Below the pieces are notes generated by a model. The model was given only the letters and a program-made list of their open reading frames with translations. It made no database searches and was not told the origin of the DNA. From an uncultured Litoreibacter sp. (GTDB taxonomy: Bacteria > Pseudomonadota > Alphaproteobacteria > Rhodobacterales > Rhodobacteraceae), in assembly GCA_947504205.1 (NCBI GenBank), contig CANNGL010000004.1:434001-498000 (forward strand): a stretch of DNA of 64,000 nt, written 5' to 3'. Made by a program: the position numbers and the translations under genes. Each line of letters starts with the position of its first letter. Positions within the stretch are counted from its first letter, which is position 1. Below, piece after piece: positions 16,756 through 26,947 of the stretch.

Positions 16756-18632
16756 GCAAACCATCCGACAACCCTTCTGAGCCGTTCAAAAAGGCTCTGG
16801 CAGAAGCCACCAAGACGCTGGCCAATGATGCAGAGATGAGCGTCAGCTTCACGGTGGATCCGCCAGGCATGACGAATGATCAGGTTCGCCTGCCTCAGGT
16901 CACACGCCGGATGACCCGCGACGAGGTTATGCTGGCCCGCGGTACGGCTGATGCCTATGCACTGCGTCGCCGGTTCCACAATGACGGGACCAACGCAAAA
17001 TATGCACCACAAGGCAACATGGCGCGCGATCTCTACGATGCCATGGAGACCGCCCGATGCGAGGCTATGGGCGCCCGCACCATGCCGGGAACAGCAGGCA
17101 ATATCGACGCCAAGATCGCCACCGAAGCGACCCGGAAAGGCTACGCGCAGATCAATGAGGCTTCACAGGCCCCCCTTTCGGTCGCGGCAGGCTATCTGAT
17201 CCGGCACCTCGCAACCGGTCGCAAGTTGCCCGCTGGCGCCGAGAACGTGATGAACCTTTGGAAGGATTTCATCGAAGGCGCTGCAGGCGGCACTCTGGAG
17301 AACCTGCAGGATGTGCTCGACGATCAGCAGGCCTTTGCCAAATTCGCGCGCCAGGTTATCGACGATCTGGGCTATGGCGACCAGCTTGGCGATGACCCTG
17401 ATGATGTCGAGGATGACAGCGACGATCAGGCAGAAAGCGACGAACAGGATCAGGCAGAAGACGATCAATCCAATGCCGATGATCAGGAAAATTCCGAAGA
17501 CGCGGAAGCCTCGCCTGAGCAATCTCAGGAAGAACAGCAGGATGCCTCGCAGGCCAGCGTGCAACTTGACGACATGGCTGATGCGGAAATGGGTGACGAG
17601 GCCGAAATGCCGGAAGGCGACGCGCCGATGGAGCCCCCTGCACCGCCCCCCCATTCCGATGCGGATCCGAACTACACCGTGTTCTCGACAGAGTTCGATG
17701 AAGAGATCAAGGCTGAAGATCTGGCCGAGCCCGCCGAACTAGAGCGCCTGCGGGCCTATCTCGATCAGCAGTTGGAGCCGCTGAAAGGAGCCGTCTCGCG
17801 GCTTGCCAACAAGCTACAGCGTCGGTTGCAGGCGCAGCAAAACAGAAGTTGGGAGTTCGATCTGGAAGAGGGCATCCTGGATGCCGGCAGACTTGCTCGG
17901 GTTGTGGCCAATCCGACCACACCCCTCAGCTTCAAGGTCGAAAAAGACACCGAGTTCCGCGACACTTGCGTGACGCTTCTGCTCGATAACTCGGGCTCCA
18001 TGCGGGGTCGTCCGATTTCCATTGCTGCGATCTGCGCCGATGTCCTGGCGCGTACGTTGGAGCGCTGCCAGGTAAAGACTGAAATTCTGGGCTTCACCAC
18101 CCGGGCCTGGAAAGGTGGTCAGGCGCGCGAGCAGTGGTTGAACGAAGGGCGCGAACAGCAGCCCGGACGCCTCAACGATCTGCGCCACATCATCTACAAA
18201 TCTGCCGACGCACCTTGGCGCCGGGCCAGACCAAATCTCGGCCTGATGATGAAAGAAGGATTGCTGAAGGAAAACATCGATGGCGAGGCCCTGGAATGGG
18301 CACATAAGCGCATGATTGGCCGCCCGGAAAGCCGTAAGGTACTGATGGTCATCTCCGATGGCGCGCCGGTTGACGATTCAACGTTGTCCGTCAACCCCGC
18401 GAACTACCTCGAAAAACACCTGCGCGATGTGATCGCCATGGTTGAGAAACGCAGGGCAGTGGAACTGATCGCCATCGGGATCGGCCATGACGTGACCCGC
18501 TATTACGACCGCGCCGTGACGATCACCGATGTTGAGCAACTGGCGGGCGCCATGACCGAACAGCTGGCCGCCCTGTTCGATAGTGATCCGCGTGCGCGTG
18601 CTCGCGTCATGGGGATGAAGCGCGCAAGCTGA
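16752..18632 (+). CDS. cobT: Aerobic cobaltochelatase subunit CobT
   Basis: 626 residues, normal for the family. Layout: N-terminal CobT domain (about 1-210, with [19 protein letters not shown]), a highly acidic Asp/Glu/Gln/Ser linker (about 215-305), and a C-terminal von Willebrand A domain with MIDAS motif [11 protein letters not shown] near residue 411 and [13 protein letters not shown]. It partners CobS in the ATPase that drives cobalt insertion by CobN. The ATG overlaps the previous stop. Confidence 0.96.
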   Translation: MSKPSDNPSEPFKKALAEATKTLANDAEMSVSFTVDPPGMTNDQVRLPQVTRRMTRDEVMLARGTADAYALRRRFHNDGTNAKYAPQGNMARDLYDAMETARCEAMGARTMPGTAGNIDAKIATEATRKGYAQINEASQAPLSVAAGYLIRHLATGRKLPAGAENVMNLWKDFIEGAAGGTLENLQDVLDDQQAFAKFARQVIDDLGYGDQLGDDPDDVEDDSDDQAESDEQDQAEDDQSNADDQENSEDAEASPEQSQEEQQDASQASVQLDDMADAEMGDEAEMPEGDAPMEPPAPPPHSDADPNYTVFSTEFDEEIKAEDLAEPAELERLRAYLDQQLEPLKGAVSRLANKLQRRLQAQQNRSWEFDLEEGILDAGRLARVVANPTTPLSFKVEKDTEFRDTCVTLLLDNSGSMRGRPISIAAICADVLARTLERCQVKTEILGFTTRAWKGGQAREQWLNEGREQQPGRLNDLRHIIYKSADAPWRRARPNLGLMMKEGLLKENIDGEALEWAHKRMIGRPESRKVLMVISDGAPVDDSTLSVNPANYLEKHLRDVIAMVEKRRAVELIAIGIGHDVTRYYDRAVTITDVEQLAGAMTEQLAALFDSDPRARARVMGMKRAS

Positions 18633-18680
18633 TCTCCTCTCCGAGAGTGCTGCCATCTTCCCATGTTTCAAAATATCCCC

Positions 18681-18808
18681 CGCGGAGCGTCCGCGACCGA
18701 CCCGTTGCGCCCCAGCAGGCGTTGCACGGGGACGCCAACAACCGCGCGCAGGTGCCATACGCGAGCCATACGCCCAGCCAGACGCTCTGCCATACACCGT
18801 CCGGACGG
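18681..18808. repeat. Hairpin, four iterated GCCATACGC-type motifs and a palindrome upstream of the M24 peptidase gene
   Basis: In the cobT-peptidase spacer, a CGCGGA-gcg-TCCGCG hairpin (18681-18695) follows a TTTCAAAATATCCCC stretch. Then four related units begin at 18754, 18765, 18777 and 18789: GCCATACGCGA, GCCATACGCCCA, GCCAGACGCTCT, GCCATACACCGT, spaced 11-12 bp, about one helical turn. They run into the perfect palindrome CCGTCCGGACGG (18797-18808), about 50 bp before the next start codon. This looks like a multi-site protein-binding region. Confidence 0.5.
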
Positions 18809-18855
18809 GCGTTTTGGCCCTTGCCGCGCCCTGAAATTCAGCCCAACTTGCGCGC

Positions 18856-20646
18856 ATGACTTTTCAGACATTCGACAGCCCGACCTCCCCCGATCAAGGC
18901 CCCCCGCGCTTGAAAAAGCTACGCGAAGAGTTTGATAAAGAAGACATAACCGGCTTTATCATTCCTCGCGCTGATGCCCATCAAGGCGAATATGTAGCGC
19001 CCGCCGATGCGCGGCTGGCATGGTTGACGGGATTTACGGGCTCAGCGGGCTTCTGCGTGGCCCTGAAAGACAAGGCTGCCATCTTCGTCGATGGCCGCTA
19101 CACCGTTCAAATCAAACAACAATCTGACATGGACGTGTTCACCCCAGTGGATTGGCCCAAGACCCAACTTGGCCCTTGGCTGAAGGCGAATTGCAGCGAT
19201 GGCGACGCCATCGCCTATGACCCCTGGCTACATACCAAAGGCGACATAGACAGCGCCCTCAAAGCGCTGGAGGGCACCGGCATAACGCTCTTTGCCGGGG
19301 ACAATTTGGTAGACCGCATCTGGACCGACCGCCCCACCCCGCCACAAGGCAAGGTCGAGCCCTACCCTCTTGAACTTTCGGGAGAAAAAAGCGGCGACAA
19401 GCGCGCGCGTATCGCCGAAACCTTGAAGAAGAACGACGAACGCGCCGCCGTCCTCACGCTTCCGGATTCAATCTGCTGGCTGCTCAACATCCGTGGCAGC
19501 GATATCGAGCGTAACCCCGTCGTGCATGCCTTCGCGATCCTCCATGACGACGGGCATGTCGATCTCTTCATCGATCCCGCCAAGCTGGTCGATATGCGCC
19601 CCGATCCCAACATCACGCCACATGGCCCTGACGCCTTCGAAGGGGTTTTGAAAACCCTGCAAGGCCCTGTCCGTGTTGACAAAAAAACCGCGCCCATAGC
19701 TGTCAGCCAAATCCTCGAAGATGCCGAAATCGAAATTTCCTTCGATGATGATCCTTGTATCCTGCCCAAGGCACGCAAGAATGACACCGAAATTACCAAC
19801 ACCAAGCAGGCCCATTTGCGCGACGCCCATGCGATGATCGAATTTCTCGCATGGGTCGACGCACAAACCCCCGGCAAGTTCTCCGAAATCGACGTTGTGC
19901 GCGCGCTCGAAGGTTTTCGACGCAACACCAACGCCCTGCGTGATATCAGCTTCGATACGATTTCCGGAGCCGGCCCTAACGGCGCCATCGTTCATTACCG
20001 GGTGACAGAAGAGACCAACCGGACTGTGGAGGATAACTCCCTTCTGTTGGTCGACAGCGGCGGTCAATATGTGGACGGCACAACCGATATTACCCGAACA
20101 ATTGCCATCGGGGCGCCCACCACGGAGCAAAAGCGCGCGTTTACACGCGTTTTGCAGGGCATGATTGCCATCAGCCTCGCGCGGTGGCCAAAGGGCTTGG
20201 CCGGTCGTGATCTCGATGCACTGGCCCGCGCCCCTCTATGGCGCGATGGGCGCGACTATGACCATGGAACGGGACATGGCGTGGGCGTTTATCTTTGCGT
20301 TCACGAAGGACCTCAACGGTTGAGCCGAGTGTCCGAGGTGCCGCTTGAGGTCGGGATGATCCTGTCCAATGAGCCGGGTTACTACCGTGAGGGAGAGTAC
20401 GGCATCCGGATCGAAAACCTGATCGTTGTCGAACCCGCAACGCCTCCGGCGGGTGCTGACGACCGGGACATGCTCAGCTTTGAGACCCTGACTTGGGTGC
20501 CTATCGATCGCAGATTAATCGATACAGCGCTGCTCAGCCCGGAAGAGGTCGATTGGATCAACGCCTATCATGCTGAAATCAGGTCGAAATTGACAGTCTC
20601 CGGGGATCTCGCAGTTTGGTTGGAACAGGCCACAGCCGCCTTGTAA
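18856..20646 (+). CDS. Xaa-Pro aminopeptidase (M24 family)
   Basis: 596 residues, the long form with two creatinase-like N-terminal domains. GFIIPRADAHQGEYVAPADARLAWLTGFTGSAG is typical of the N-terminal domain. In the C-terminal pita-bread domain the dinuclear metal ligands are visible: Asp in LLLVDSGGQYVDGTTDITRT (two), His in YDHGTGHGVG, Glu in ILSNEPGYY and Glu in GIRIENL. It removes N-terminal residues preceding proline, in the cytoplasm. No clear Shine-Dalgarno precedes the ATG. Confidence 0.93.
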   Translation: MTFQTFDSPTSPDQGPPRLKKLREEFDKEDITGFIIPRADAHQGEYVAPADARLAWLTGFTGSAGFCVALKDKAAIFVDGRYTVQIKQQSDMDVFTPVDWPKTQLGPWLKANCSDGDAIAYDPWLHTKGDIDSALKALEGTGITLFAGDNLVDRIWTDRPTPPQGKVEPYPLELSGEKSGDKRARIAETLKKNDERAAVLTLPDSICWLLNIRGSDIERNPVVHAFAILHDDGHVDLFIDPAKLVDMRPDPNITPHGPDAFEGVLKTLQGPVRVDKKTAPIAVSQILEDAEIEISFDDDPCILPKARKNDTEITNTKQAHLRDAHAMIEFLAWVDAQTPGKFSEIDVVRALEGFRRNTNALRDISFDTISGAGPNGAIVHYRVTEETNRTVEDNSLLLVDSGGQYVDGTTDITRTIAIGAPTTEQKRAFTRVLQGMIAISLARWPKGLAGRDLDALARAPLWRDGRDYDHGTGHGVGVYLCVHEGPQRLSRVSEVPLEVGMILSNEPGYYREGEYGIRIENLIVVEPATPPAGADDRDMLSFETLTWVPIDRRLIDTALLSPEEVDWINAYHAEIRSKLTVSGDLAVWLEQATAAL

Positions 20647-20725
20647 CGGCCTTTGCCCTTGAAAGTTGACACCAACCTGTCATCTTCAATGCTCACTGAA
20701 CCCCAACAGAATTGAGGACAGATAA

Positions 20726-21067
20726 ATGGGTGATCATATCACATTGCGTGACGCCCCCGGCGCCTATTCAATCCGAGGCGGTGGCGCTGTGCTCGGGGAA
20801 AGCTCAGAGGTGATCGAGCTGCAGGAGGGCGACTATGCGCCTGTGCTTTATGTCCCGCGCAAGGATCTGGCGATGGCCCTGTTTGATCAGTCCGATCATG
20901 CAACTCATTGCCCCCATAAGGGCGATGCCAGCTACTTTACCTTGCAAGCCAAAAGCGGCCCCATTGCCAATGCGGCTTGGTCCTATGAGACACCAAAGGC
21001 CGGCCTCGAAGCCATCGCAGGGCATCTGGCCTTTTATCCCGATAAGGTCACTGTAGAGAAAACCTAG
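20726..21067 (+). CDS. DUF427 family protein
   Basis: 113 residues covering one DUF427 domain: RDAPGAYSIRGGGAVLGESSEVIELQEGDYAPVLYVPRKDL, then THCPHKGDASYFTL and the WSYETP...GHLAFYPDKVTVE end, all characteristic of the family. TGAGGA precedes the ATG. Cytoplasmic, no established biochemical role. It is convergent with the ClC gene, 10 bp apart, and follows the peptidase by 79 bp, so it could be cotranscribed with it. Confidence 0.85.
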   Translation: MGDHITLRDAPGAYSIRGGGAVLGESSEVIELQEGDYAPVLYVPRKDLAMALFDQSDHATHCPHKGDASYFTLQAKSGPIANAAWSYETPKAGLEAIAGHLAFYPDKVTVEKT

Positions 21068-21077
21068 ATTAGTCGCC

Positions 21078-22766
21078 TCAGGAATGCTCCTCGGCGGCGG
21101 TAGCCGCCAGCGCACGGTTATACTGCCGGAGTGCATCAACCTGAAAAAGCGCCCCCAAGATCGTCGGAGGTTCACCCTCTTTGCCGAGGGTGACAACAGG
21201 TAGAAAAGCGCGGTTTGTCTTCTCGAAGACAGGCATGACATCCTCTAGCGTCGCATTGGGATCCACATATTCGCCCTCTTCAATTACGGCCCAAATTGCG
21301 TCCTCATCCGCCGCGTCCTCGTGATCAGGCCCACGCATCACGTTCTGCACGCGAAACATTGCCAGAAGATAGGCCTGCGGTCCGGCCGCAAGATGAACCC
21401 CGCGACGCTCCAACTGTGTTAAAAAGAACGAGCGATCCACGAGATTGGATGCCAAAGCCGTTGACAGAGACACAGCGACCATAACGGCAAGCCCGGTCTG
21501 CCAGTCCCCGGTAAGCTCAAACACGATCAGCGTGGTTGATATCGGTGCTCCCAGCACAGCTGCTGCGACGGCCCCCATCCCCGCCAAGGCATAAAGTGTC
21601 TGGGAACCGGACACGTCAGGGAATATCCCTGTAGCGACCAACCCGAATGCTAACCCAGTCAAAGCCCCCACCACCAACGAAGGCGAAAAGACACCCCCGC
21701 CCATTCGACCAGCCATCGTAATCGCCACGGCGACGACCTTGAGCACAGCAAACACAACGGCCTCCCACAGCAGGAGATCGCCAGTCAGGGCTGCCGAGGT
21801 TGTCCCATAGCCGACACCGATAATATGCGGAAACCAGATGGCCAGCAGGCCAAGTAGCGCGCCAGCAACAGCCGGACGGGCCCATCGGGGAAAGCCAATC
21901 TTGTTCTGAACATGAGTACCCAAATCGTCCGACCAGAAGATCGACTTCATCAAAATAACGGCAACAAGACCACACAATAACCCAAGCAACAGAAAGGCAG
22001 GCAGCTCGATGTAGAACCGCAAAGCGGTATCCAATGGCAGCGAGAACTCTGCGACATCGCCAAACTGCCATCTGCTGATAACGGTGCCCGCAACAGCAGC
22101 AATCACAATCGGCGCAAATGCATGGACCGCAAAATGGCGCAGGACGACTTCGAGTGCAAAAAGCGCGCCAGCAATCGGCGCGTTGAACGACGCGGAGACA
22201 GCCGCAGCCACTGCGCAGCCGAGCAGATCCCGCCCCGTTATCCCGTCTGCCTTGATCAGACCGCTTACCCAGCTTGAGATAACTGCCGCCAAATGAACGA
22301 CAGGGCCCTCCCGCCCAGTAGACCCGCCGGTTGAAAGCGTGATCAAGGAGGCACACGCAGATGCAAGTCCCGCGCGCTTTTCAACCCGACCGTTATGTAG
22401 CGCGGAGCCCTCGATCACATCTGCCACGGACCGGACCCGCCCATCGTCGGTGAACGCATTGAGGATGAAACCGACGACCAGCCCGCCGCAAATCGGAATT
22501 AACACGATCCAATACCAAGGCAGGCCTGCTGCGTGGTCGCGTATGTGGCGAACGTCGTCCGAGCCGTAAACCAAGCTTTGCAGAAACTCGATTCCCAATC
22601 TGAACCCAAGCGCGGCGAAGCCTGCGCCTATCCCGATCAAAAGTGCGATGAACCAAAACTGAAGTTGAGACGGTCCGCGATGCCGCATCACATGCCAGCC
22701 CGACTTACAGGCTTCAACAACTTCGCCAACCTGCTGGCGAATACGGGATGTGTCTGGCCCGGCCAT
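21078..22766 (-). CDS. ClC-family chloride channel/antiporter with CBS region
   Basis: 562 residues. About ten to twelve hydrophobic segments form a ClC membrane domain with the selectivity motif GSTGREGPVVHLA at about residues 146-158, including the gating glutamate of GREGP, and the later MGGGVFSPSLVVGALTGLAFG. The C-terminal about 110 residues form a cytoplasmic CBS-type regulatory region. It moves chloride across the inner membrane, probably as a proton-coupled exchanger given the gating Glu. The start is divergent from the flavoprotein gene with 75 bp between. Confidence 0.92.
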   Translation of the reverse strand: MAGPDTSRIRQQVGEVVEACKSGWHVMRHRGPSQLQFWFIALLIGIGAGFAALGFRLGIEFLQSLVYGSDDVRHIRDHAAGLPWYWIVLIPICGGLVVGFILNAFTDDGRVRSVADVIEGSALHNGRVEKRAGLASACASLITLSTGGSTGREGPVVHLAAVISSWVSGLIKADGITGRDLLGCAVAAAVSASFNAPIAGALFALEVVLRHFAVHAFAPIVIAAVAGTVISRWQFGDVAEFSLPLDTALRFYIELPAFLLLGLLCGLVAVILMKSIFWSDDLGTHVQNKIGFPRWARPAVAGALLGLLAIWFPHIIGVGYGTTSAALTGDLLLWEAVVFAVLKVVAVAITMAGRMGGGVFSPSLVVGALTGLAFGLVATGIFPDVSGSQTLYALAGMGAVAAAVLGAPISTTLIVFELTGDWQTGLAVMVAVSLSTALASNLVDRSFFLTQLERRGVHLAAGPQAYLLAMFRVQNVMRGPDHEDAADEDAIWAVIEEGEYVDPNATLEDVMPVFEKTNRAFLPVVTLGKEGEPPTILGALFQVDALRQYNRALAATAAEEHS

Positions 22767-22841
22767 AGCCTTGCTCTTTCCCTGGGGCGATCACCGCATT
22801 ACGGTTCCGCAATCACACGAAACTCAACTGGGACATGCCCT

Positions 22842-24215
22842 ATGACCATCGCCGCCGCGACCGCTGAGCTCTCTTCTTTCTTAGGTGAAAGATTGACCAC
22901 CTCCAAGTCTGATCGCGATGTTCATGGCCGCTCCGAAGTATATTACGCACCTATGCCACCCGATGCCGTGGCTTATCCTAGAACCACCCAAGAGGTGAGC
23001 GAGATCGTCAAGATTTGCGCGAAACACGATTGCCCCGTCATCCCATGGGGCACAGGCACCTCGCTTGAAGGGCATTCGCTTGCATTGCGCGGCGGGATCA
23101 CAGTCGATTTCGCGCAAATGGACAAGGTCGTCGAGATTAACGCAGAAGATATGGATGTCCGCGTGCAACCGGGGATCACCCGAATGTCCCTCAATGATGA
23201 ATTGCGCGCTACGGGACTATTTTTCCCTGTCGATCCCGGGGCCAACGCCTCAATCGGCGGGATGGCAGCAACCCGCGCCTCAGGCACGACGACCGTCAGG
23301 TATGGAACGATGGCCGACAATGTCATGGGCCTCGAGGTGGTATTGGCAGATGGACGGATCATCCGCACCGGTTCGCGCGCCAGAAAAACATCAGCGGGGT
23401 ATGACCTCACTCATTTGTTCGTAGGGTCTGAAGGCACGCTTGGGCTTATCACGGAATTGACCCTGAAGCTGCAGGGTCAGCCGGAAGCAATCTCCTCGGG
23501 CGTTTGCGCCTTTGATACGCTGGAAGACGCAGTGCAAACGGTTATGACGACAATCCAGATGGGTATTCCCATGGCCAGAATTGAGTTTGTTGATGCTGCA
23601 ACCGCCCGCGCCTTCAATGCTTATGCAAACGAGAGCTTCCCCGAAAAGCCACATCTGATGATCGAATTTCACGGGTCCGAGGTTGCGGTCGCCGATGATG
23701 CCGAACGTTTCGGCGAAATCGTGAAGGACATGGGAGGATCAGGCTTCAAATGGGCAACCAAAACAGAGGATAGAAATGCCCTTTGGGCCATGCGGCACGA
23801 TGGTTACTACGCGATTCTGCAATCCCGCAAAGGCGCCACCGCGATGTCGACAGACATCTGCGTGCCCATTAGTAAGCTGGCTCAGGCGGTCACCGAGACG
23901 CAGGCGGATATTGAAGCATCCAATCTTGAGGGCCCAATTCTGGGTCACGTCGGAGATGGTAACTTCCACGCCATTTTGCTGATCGATCCTGATGATCCAA
24001 AGGAGTTGAAAATGGCCAAGGCCCTGTCGGATGCGATGGTCGAACGCGCTTTGTCACTCGGCGGCACGGTAACCGGAGAACATGGCGTTGGCATGGGTAA
24101 GATGAAGTACATGCCACAAGAGCACGGTGATGCATGGAACGTCATGGCGGACATCAAGCGAAGCTTTGACCCTCAAAACATTCTCAACCCGGGAAAACTG
24201 GTGCAGGTGAACTAG
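22842..24215 (+). CDS. FAD-linked 2-hydroxy-acid dehydrogenase (GlcD/D-lactate dehydrogenase type)
   Basis: 457 residues from ATG 22842; the frame is open upstream through the ClC promoter but shows no homology there. FAD_binding_4 domain: PRTTQEVSEIVKICAKHDCPVIPWGTGTSLEGHSLALRGGITVDFAQM, then DPGANASIGGMAATRASGTTTVRYG and FVGSEGTLGLITELTLKL. The C-terminal FAD-oxidase domain has HVGDGNFHAILLIDP and GEHGVGMGKM. Members oxidise D-lactate, glycolate or D-2-hydroxyglutarate; as a stand-alone protein without GlcE/GlcF neighbours it is more like eukaryotic-type D-lactate dehydrogenase (cytochrome). Confidence 0.9.
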   Translation: MTIAAATAELSSFLGERLTTSKSDRDVHGRSEVYYAPMPPDAVAYPRTTQEVSEIVKICAKHDCPVIPWGTGTSLEGHSLALRGGITVDFAQMDKVVEINAEDMDVRVQPGITRMSLNDELRATGLFFPVDPGANASIGGMAATRASGTTTVRYGTMADNVMGLEVVLADGRIIRTGSRARKTSAGYDLTHLFVGSEGTLGLITELTLKLQGQPEAISSGVCAFDTLEDAVQTVMTTIQMGIPMARIEFVDAATARAFNAYANESFPEKPHLMIEFHGSEVAVADDAERFGEIVKDMGGSGFKWATKTEDRNALWAMRHDGYYAILQSRKGATAMSTDICVPISKLAQAVTETQADIEASNLEGPILGHVGDGNFHAILLIDPDDPKELKMAKALSDAMVERALSLGGTVTGEHGVGMGKMKYMPQEHGDAWNVMADIKRSFDPQNILNPGKLVQVN

Positions 24216-24256
24216 ATCGCATCTCTGCCGCACTGGACCTGCGATGGCGCTTAATC

Positions 24257-25900
24257 TCAGCCTGCCAACAGCGCGCGGGCAGCTTGCTTGGCAGCGTCGG
24301 TAACTATATCGCCTGCGACCATGCGCGCTATCTCATCCACACGCGCGGACGCATCTAGCGGGGTAACCGTCGATAAGGTCTGATCGCCCGCGATCTTCTT
24401 TTCTACCCGCCAATGGTGCCCACCCAAAGCCGCGACCTGCGGGGAGTGGGTTACGACAAGCACCTGCGCCTCTTGCGACAACGCGGCCAGACGCCGCCCG
24501 ACTGCGTCAGCGGTTGCGCCGCCGACACCCCGGTCAATCTCGTCGAAGATCAAGGTCAAACCAGATGCGTCCTCCGTCAGGCAAACCTTCAGAGCAAGCA
24601 GGAACCGGGACAATTCTCCGCCCGACGCTATTTTATTGAGGGGGCCGGACGGTGCGCCCGGGTTTGTCGCCACACGAAAGGCGACTTCGTCCATGCCTTC
24701 GGGACCCGCATCACCTTGCTCGACGAGGGTTTCAAATACAGCACGCTCCATCTTCAGCGGCGCAAGCTCCTTTGCCATCGCTTTGTCCAGTGAAGCAGCC
24801 GATTTCTTTCTGGCCGACGAGATCCGAGCCGCCGCGCGATCATACTTCGCAGTCGCCTCTTCCAAAGCGGCTTCGAGCTTCGCAATAGATGCAGCGCCCG
24901 TGTCGACAGCCTCTAACCGAGCGCGCAACACCTCTGCAAATGCTGCCAGATCGTCCGCAAGAATGTCATGTTTTCGCGCCAGCCCGCGCATCTCGAACAA
25001 ACGATCCTCTACCTGCTCAAGCTCCGAGGGGTCGAAATCCAACGCCCGCAGACAATCCGCAACCCCGTCCTGGGCGTCTCCAAGTTCTGTAAGCGCCCGT
25101 TCCAGTGCAGAGATGGCATCGCTTAAGCGGCCTTCGGTTTCATCTGCCGCGCCGCCTAACCAACGTTGCGCATCGGTCAGCGTTCCTTCCGCGCCTTCCA
25201 GCCCAAGCGCTTGGTTCGCCTTCAGAATATCATCTCGGATGCGTTCCCCAGCCTGCATTAATCGACGTCGTGCATCAAGCTGAGCCTCTTCACCAGCCAC
25301 GGGTGCAAGCTTGTCCAGCTCCGCAACTGAATGCCTCAGGAAATCTTCCTCGGACTGGGCCGCTTCAAGGGCGGCCTTCGCCTCAGACAGAGCTTTCCGC
25401 GCCGACGACATACCCCGCCAGGCATCCTTGGTCTTGCTCAGATCAATGCCCGCATAAGCGTCCAGTAGTTTTCGGTGACCCCGAGGGTCCAAAAGGCCCC
25501 GGTCATCATGCTGACCATGCAGCTCAACCAGAACCTCCGACAGCGATCTGAGAACCTCGCCAGACACACGTCGGTCATTTACATAAGCCTGCTTACGTCC
25601 GTCCAAATGATTGACACGGCGGAGCAATAACTCACCGTCCGCCTCGATCCCGGCCTCTTCAAGCACATGCCACGCCCCGTGATCTGCCGGAAGTTCAAAC
25701 TCGGCCATGACCTCGCCGCGCTCTGCGCCCTGCCTTACCAGTTCCGCGCGGCCTCGCCACCCTAGGACAAAACCAAGAGAGTCGAGCAGGATTGATTTGC
25801 CTGCGCCTGTCTCCCCCGTCAAAACATTCAAACCCGGCTCGAACTCAAGGCTCAGCCGGTCAATGATCAACATGTCTTTAATGTCTAGAGAGCGCAGCAT
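24257..25900 (-). CDS. recN: DNA repair protein RecN
   Basis: 547 residues, the usual length. N-terminal SMC-like ATPase half with MLRSLDIKDMLIIDRLSLEFEPGLNVLTGETGAGKSILLDSLGF (Walker A about 31-38), Q-loop region HGQHDDRGLLD, a central coiled coil (about 160-370), and the C-terminal half with signature SGGELSRFLLALK and Walker B LTLIFDEIDRGVGG. It acts in recombinational repair of double-strand breaks. It ends the lpxC-bamD-recN series, 39 bp after bamD. Confidence 0.96.
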   Translation of the reverse strand: MLRSLDIKDMLIIDRLSLEFEPGLNVLTGETGAGKSILLDSLGFVLGWRGRAELVRQGAERGEVMAEFELPADHGAWHVLEEAGIEADGELLLRRVNHLDGRKQAYVNDRRVSGEVLRSLSEVLVELHGQHDDRGLLDPRGHRKLLDAYAGIDLSKTKDAWRGMSSARKALSEAKAALEAAQSEEDFLRHSVAELDKLAPVAGEEAQLDARRRLMQAGERIRDDILKANQALGLEGAEGTLTDAQRWLGGAADETEGRLSDAISALERALTELGDAQDGVADCLRALDFDPSELEQVEDRLFEMRGLARKHDILADDLAAFAEVLRARLEAVDTGAASIAKLEAALEEATAKYDRAAARISSARKKSAASLDKAMAKELAPLKMERAVFETLVEQGDAGPEGMDEVAFRVATNPGAPSGPLNKIASGGELSRFLLALKVCLTEDASGLTLIFDEIDRGVGGATADAVGRRLAALSQEAQVLVVTHSPQVAALGGHHWRVEKKIAGDQTLSTVTPLDASARVDEIARMVAGDIVTDAAKQAARALLAG

Positions 25901-25939
25901 AACGGTTCTCCGGCCAACGCCCGGTTTCCCAGCCCGGCG

Positions 25940-26818
25940 TTACAGCCACTTACCCCGGATAACTTGACGGTAGATATCAACCAACCAACCCGTCCCGCGT
26001 GGTGCAAGCTCGAGTCCCTGCCCTGTTAAAAGCCGGTAAGTGTCATCGTAGAACTCGGACGACTGATAGTTGTACCCAAGGATGGCACCCGCTGTTTGCG
26101 CTTCGTCGGTCAGGCCAAGCGACAGGTAGGCTTCGACTAAACGATGTAGTGCTTCGGCTGTGTGGGTCGTCGTCTGGAATTCTTCGACAACAACACGAAA
26201 GCGATTGATCGAAGCTGTGTAGTGGCCGCGCTTCAAATAGTAACGCCCGATTTCCATCTCTTTGCCAGCAAGGTGGTCGAACGCAAGGTCGAACTTCAGG
26301 ATTGAGCTCTTTGCATATTCGGAGTTCGGGTACCGTTCAATAACAGTGCGTAGCGCCTGAAGTGCCTGGAATGTCAGGCCTTGGTCGCGTCCAACCTGGT
26401 CAATCTGGTCGTAATAACTGATGGCAAGGAGGTACTGCGCGTAGGGTGTGTCTTCGTCGGCAGGATAGAAATCTATGAACCGTTGTGCTGCCGCCCTGCT
26501 CTGCTCATATTCCCGATCAGCATGAAACGCGAAAGCGGACATGATGAGCGCGCGTTTGGCCCATTCCGAGTAGGGATACAAACGCTCCACCTCACCGAAA
26601 AGTCGCACGGCTTCCTTCGCATCACCTGATTCAAGCTCCAGCTCCGCGCGTTTGTAGATCTGTTCGGGCGCGAGTGATTCCAGAGGAGCTTCCTTTTTCG
26701 ATGAGAAAAAGTTGGAGAAGAACCCTTGGCGGTCGCCACCACGCCCCGAACATGCCGCAAGGCTGATAGCCAACAACACAATAATCGAACTATTTCGCAA
26801 TGATCTGCTGCGCGTCAT
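25940..26818 (-). CDS. bamD: Outer membrane assembly lipoprotein BamD
   Basis: 292 residues from MTRSRSLRNS; ATG codons 3 and 15 residues upstream are possible. IIVLLAISLAAC gives a lipobox with Cys23 as the lipidated residue. The rest consists of TPR-like helices: PLESLAPEQIYKRAELELESGDAKEAVRLFGEVERLYPYSEWAKRA and repeated units, as in BamD/ComL. With BamA it inserts beta-barrel proteins into the outer membrane. The place after lpxC and before recN is the conserved alphaproteobacterial arrangement. Confidence 0.93.
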   Translation of the reverse strand: MTRSRSLRNSSIIVLLAISLAACSGRGGDRQGFFSNFFSSKKEAPLESLAPEQIYKRAELELESGDAKEAVRLFGEVERLYPYSEWAKRALIMSAFAFHADREYEQSRAAAQRFIDFYPADEDTPYAQYLLAISYYDQIDQVGRDQGLTFQALQALRTVIERYPNSEYAKSSILKFDLAFDHLAGKEMEIGRYYLKRGHYTASINRFRVVVEEFQTTTHTAEALHRLVEAYLSLGLTDEAQTAGAILGYNYQSSEFYDDTYRLLTGQGLELAPRGTGWLVDIYRQVIRGKWL

Positions 26819-26947
26819 GCCCCGCATACCCCGTGCTCGTCGTTTTGCGGATGTATCATCCACGACCGTTGAACCGGGTTTAGCACAACTCTTTGAGATG
26901 AAAAACGTCTTTGGTGGTCTTTTTCGCGCACGACGAAATATGCCGAA

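Noticed and set aside
18754-18795. CRISPR-like short repeats
   Set aside because: Units are 11-12 bp with no spacers and no cas genes; they look like iterated binding sites.
22533-22841. N-terminal extension of the FAD-linked dehydrogenase
   Set aside because: The extension is antisense to the start of the ClC gene and has no homology; ATG 22842 gives the normal family N terminus.
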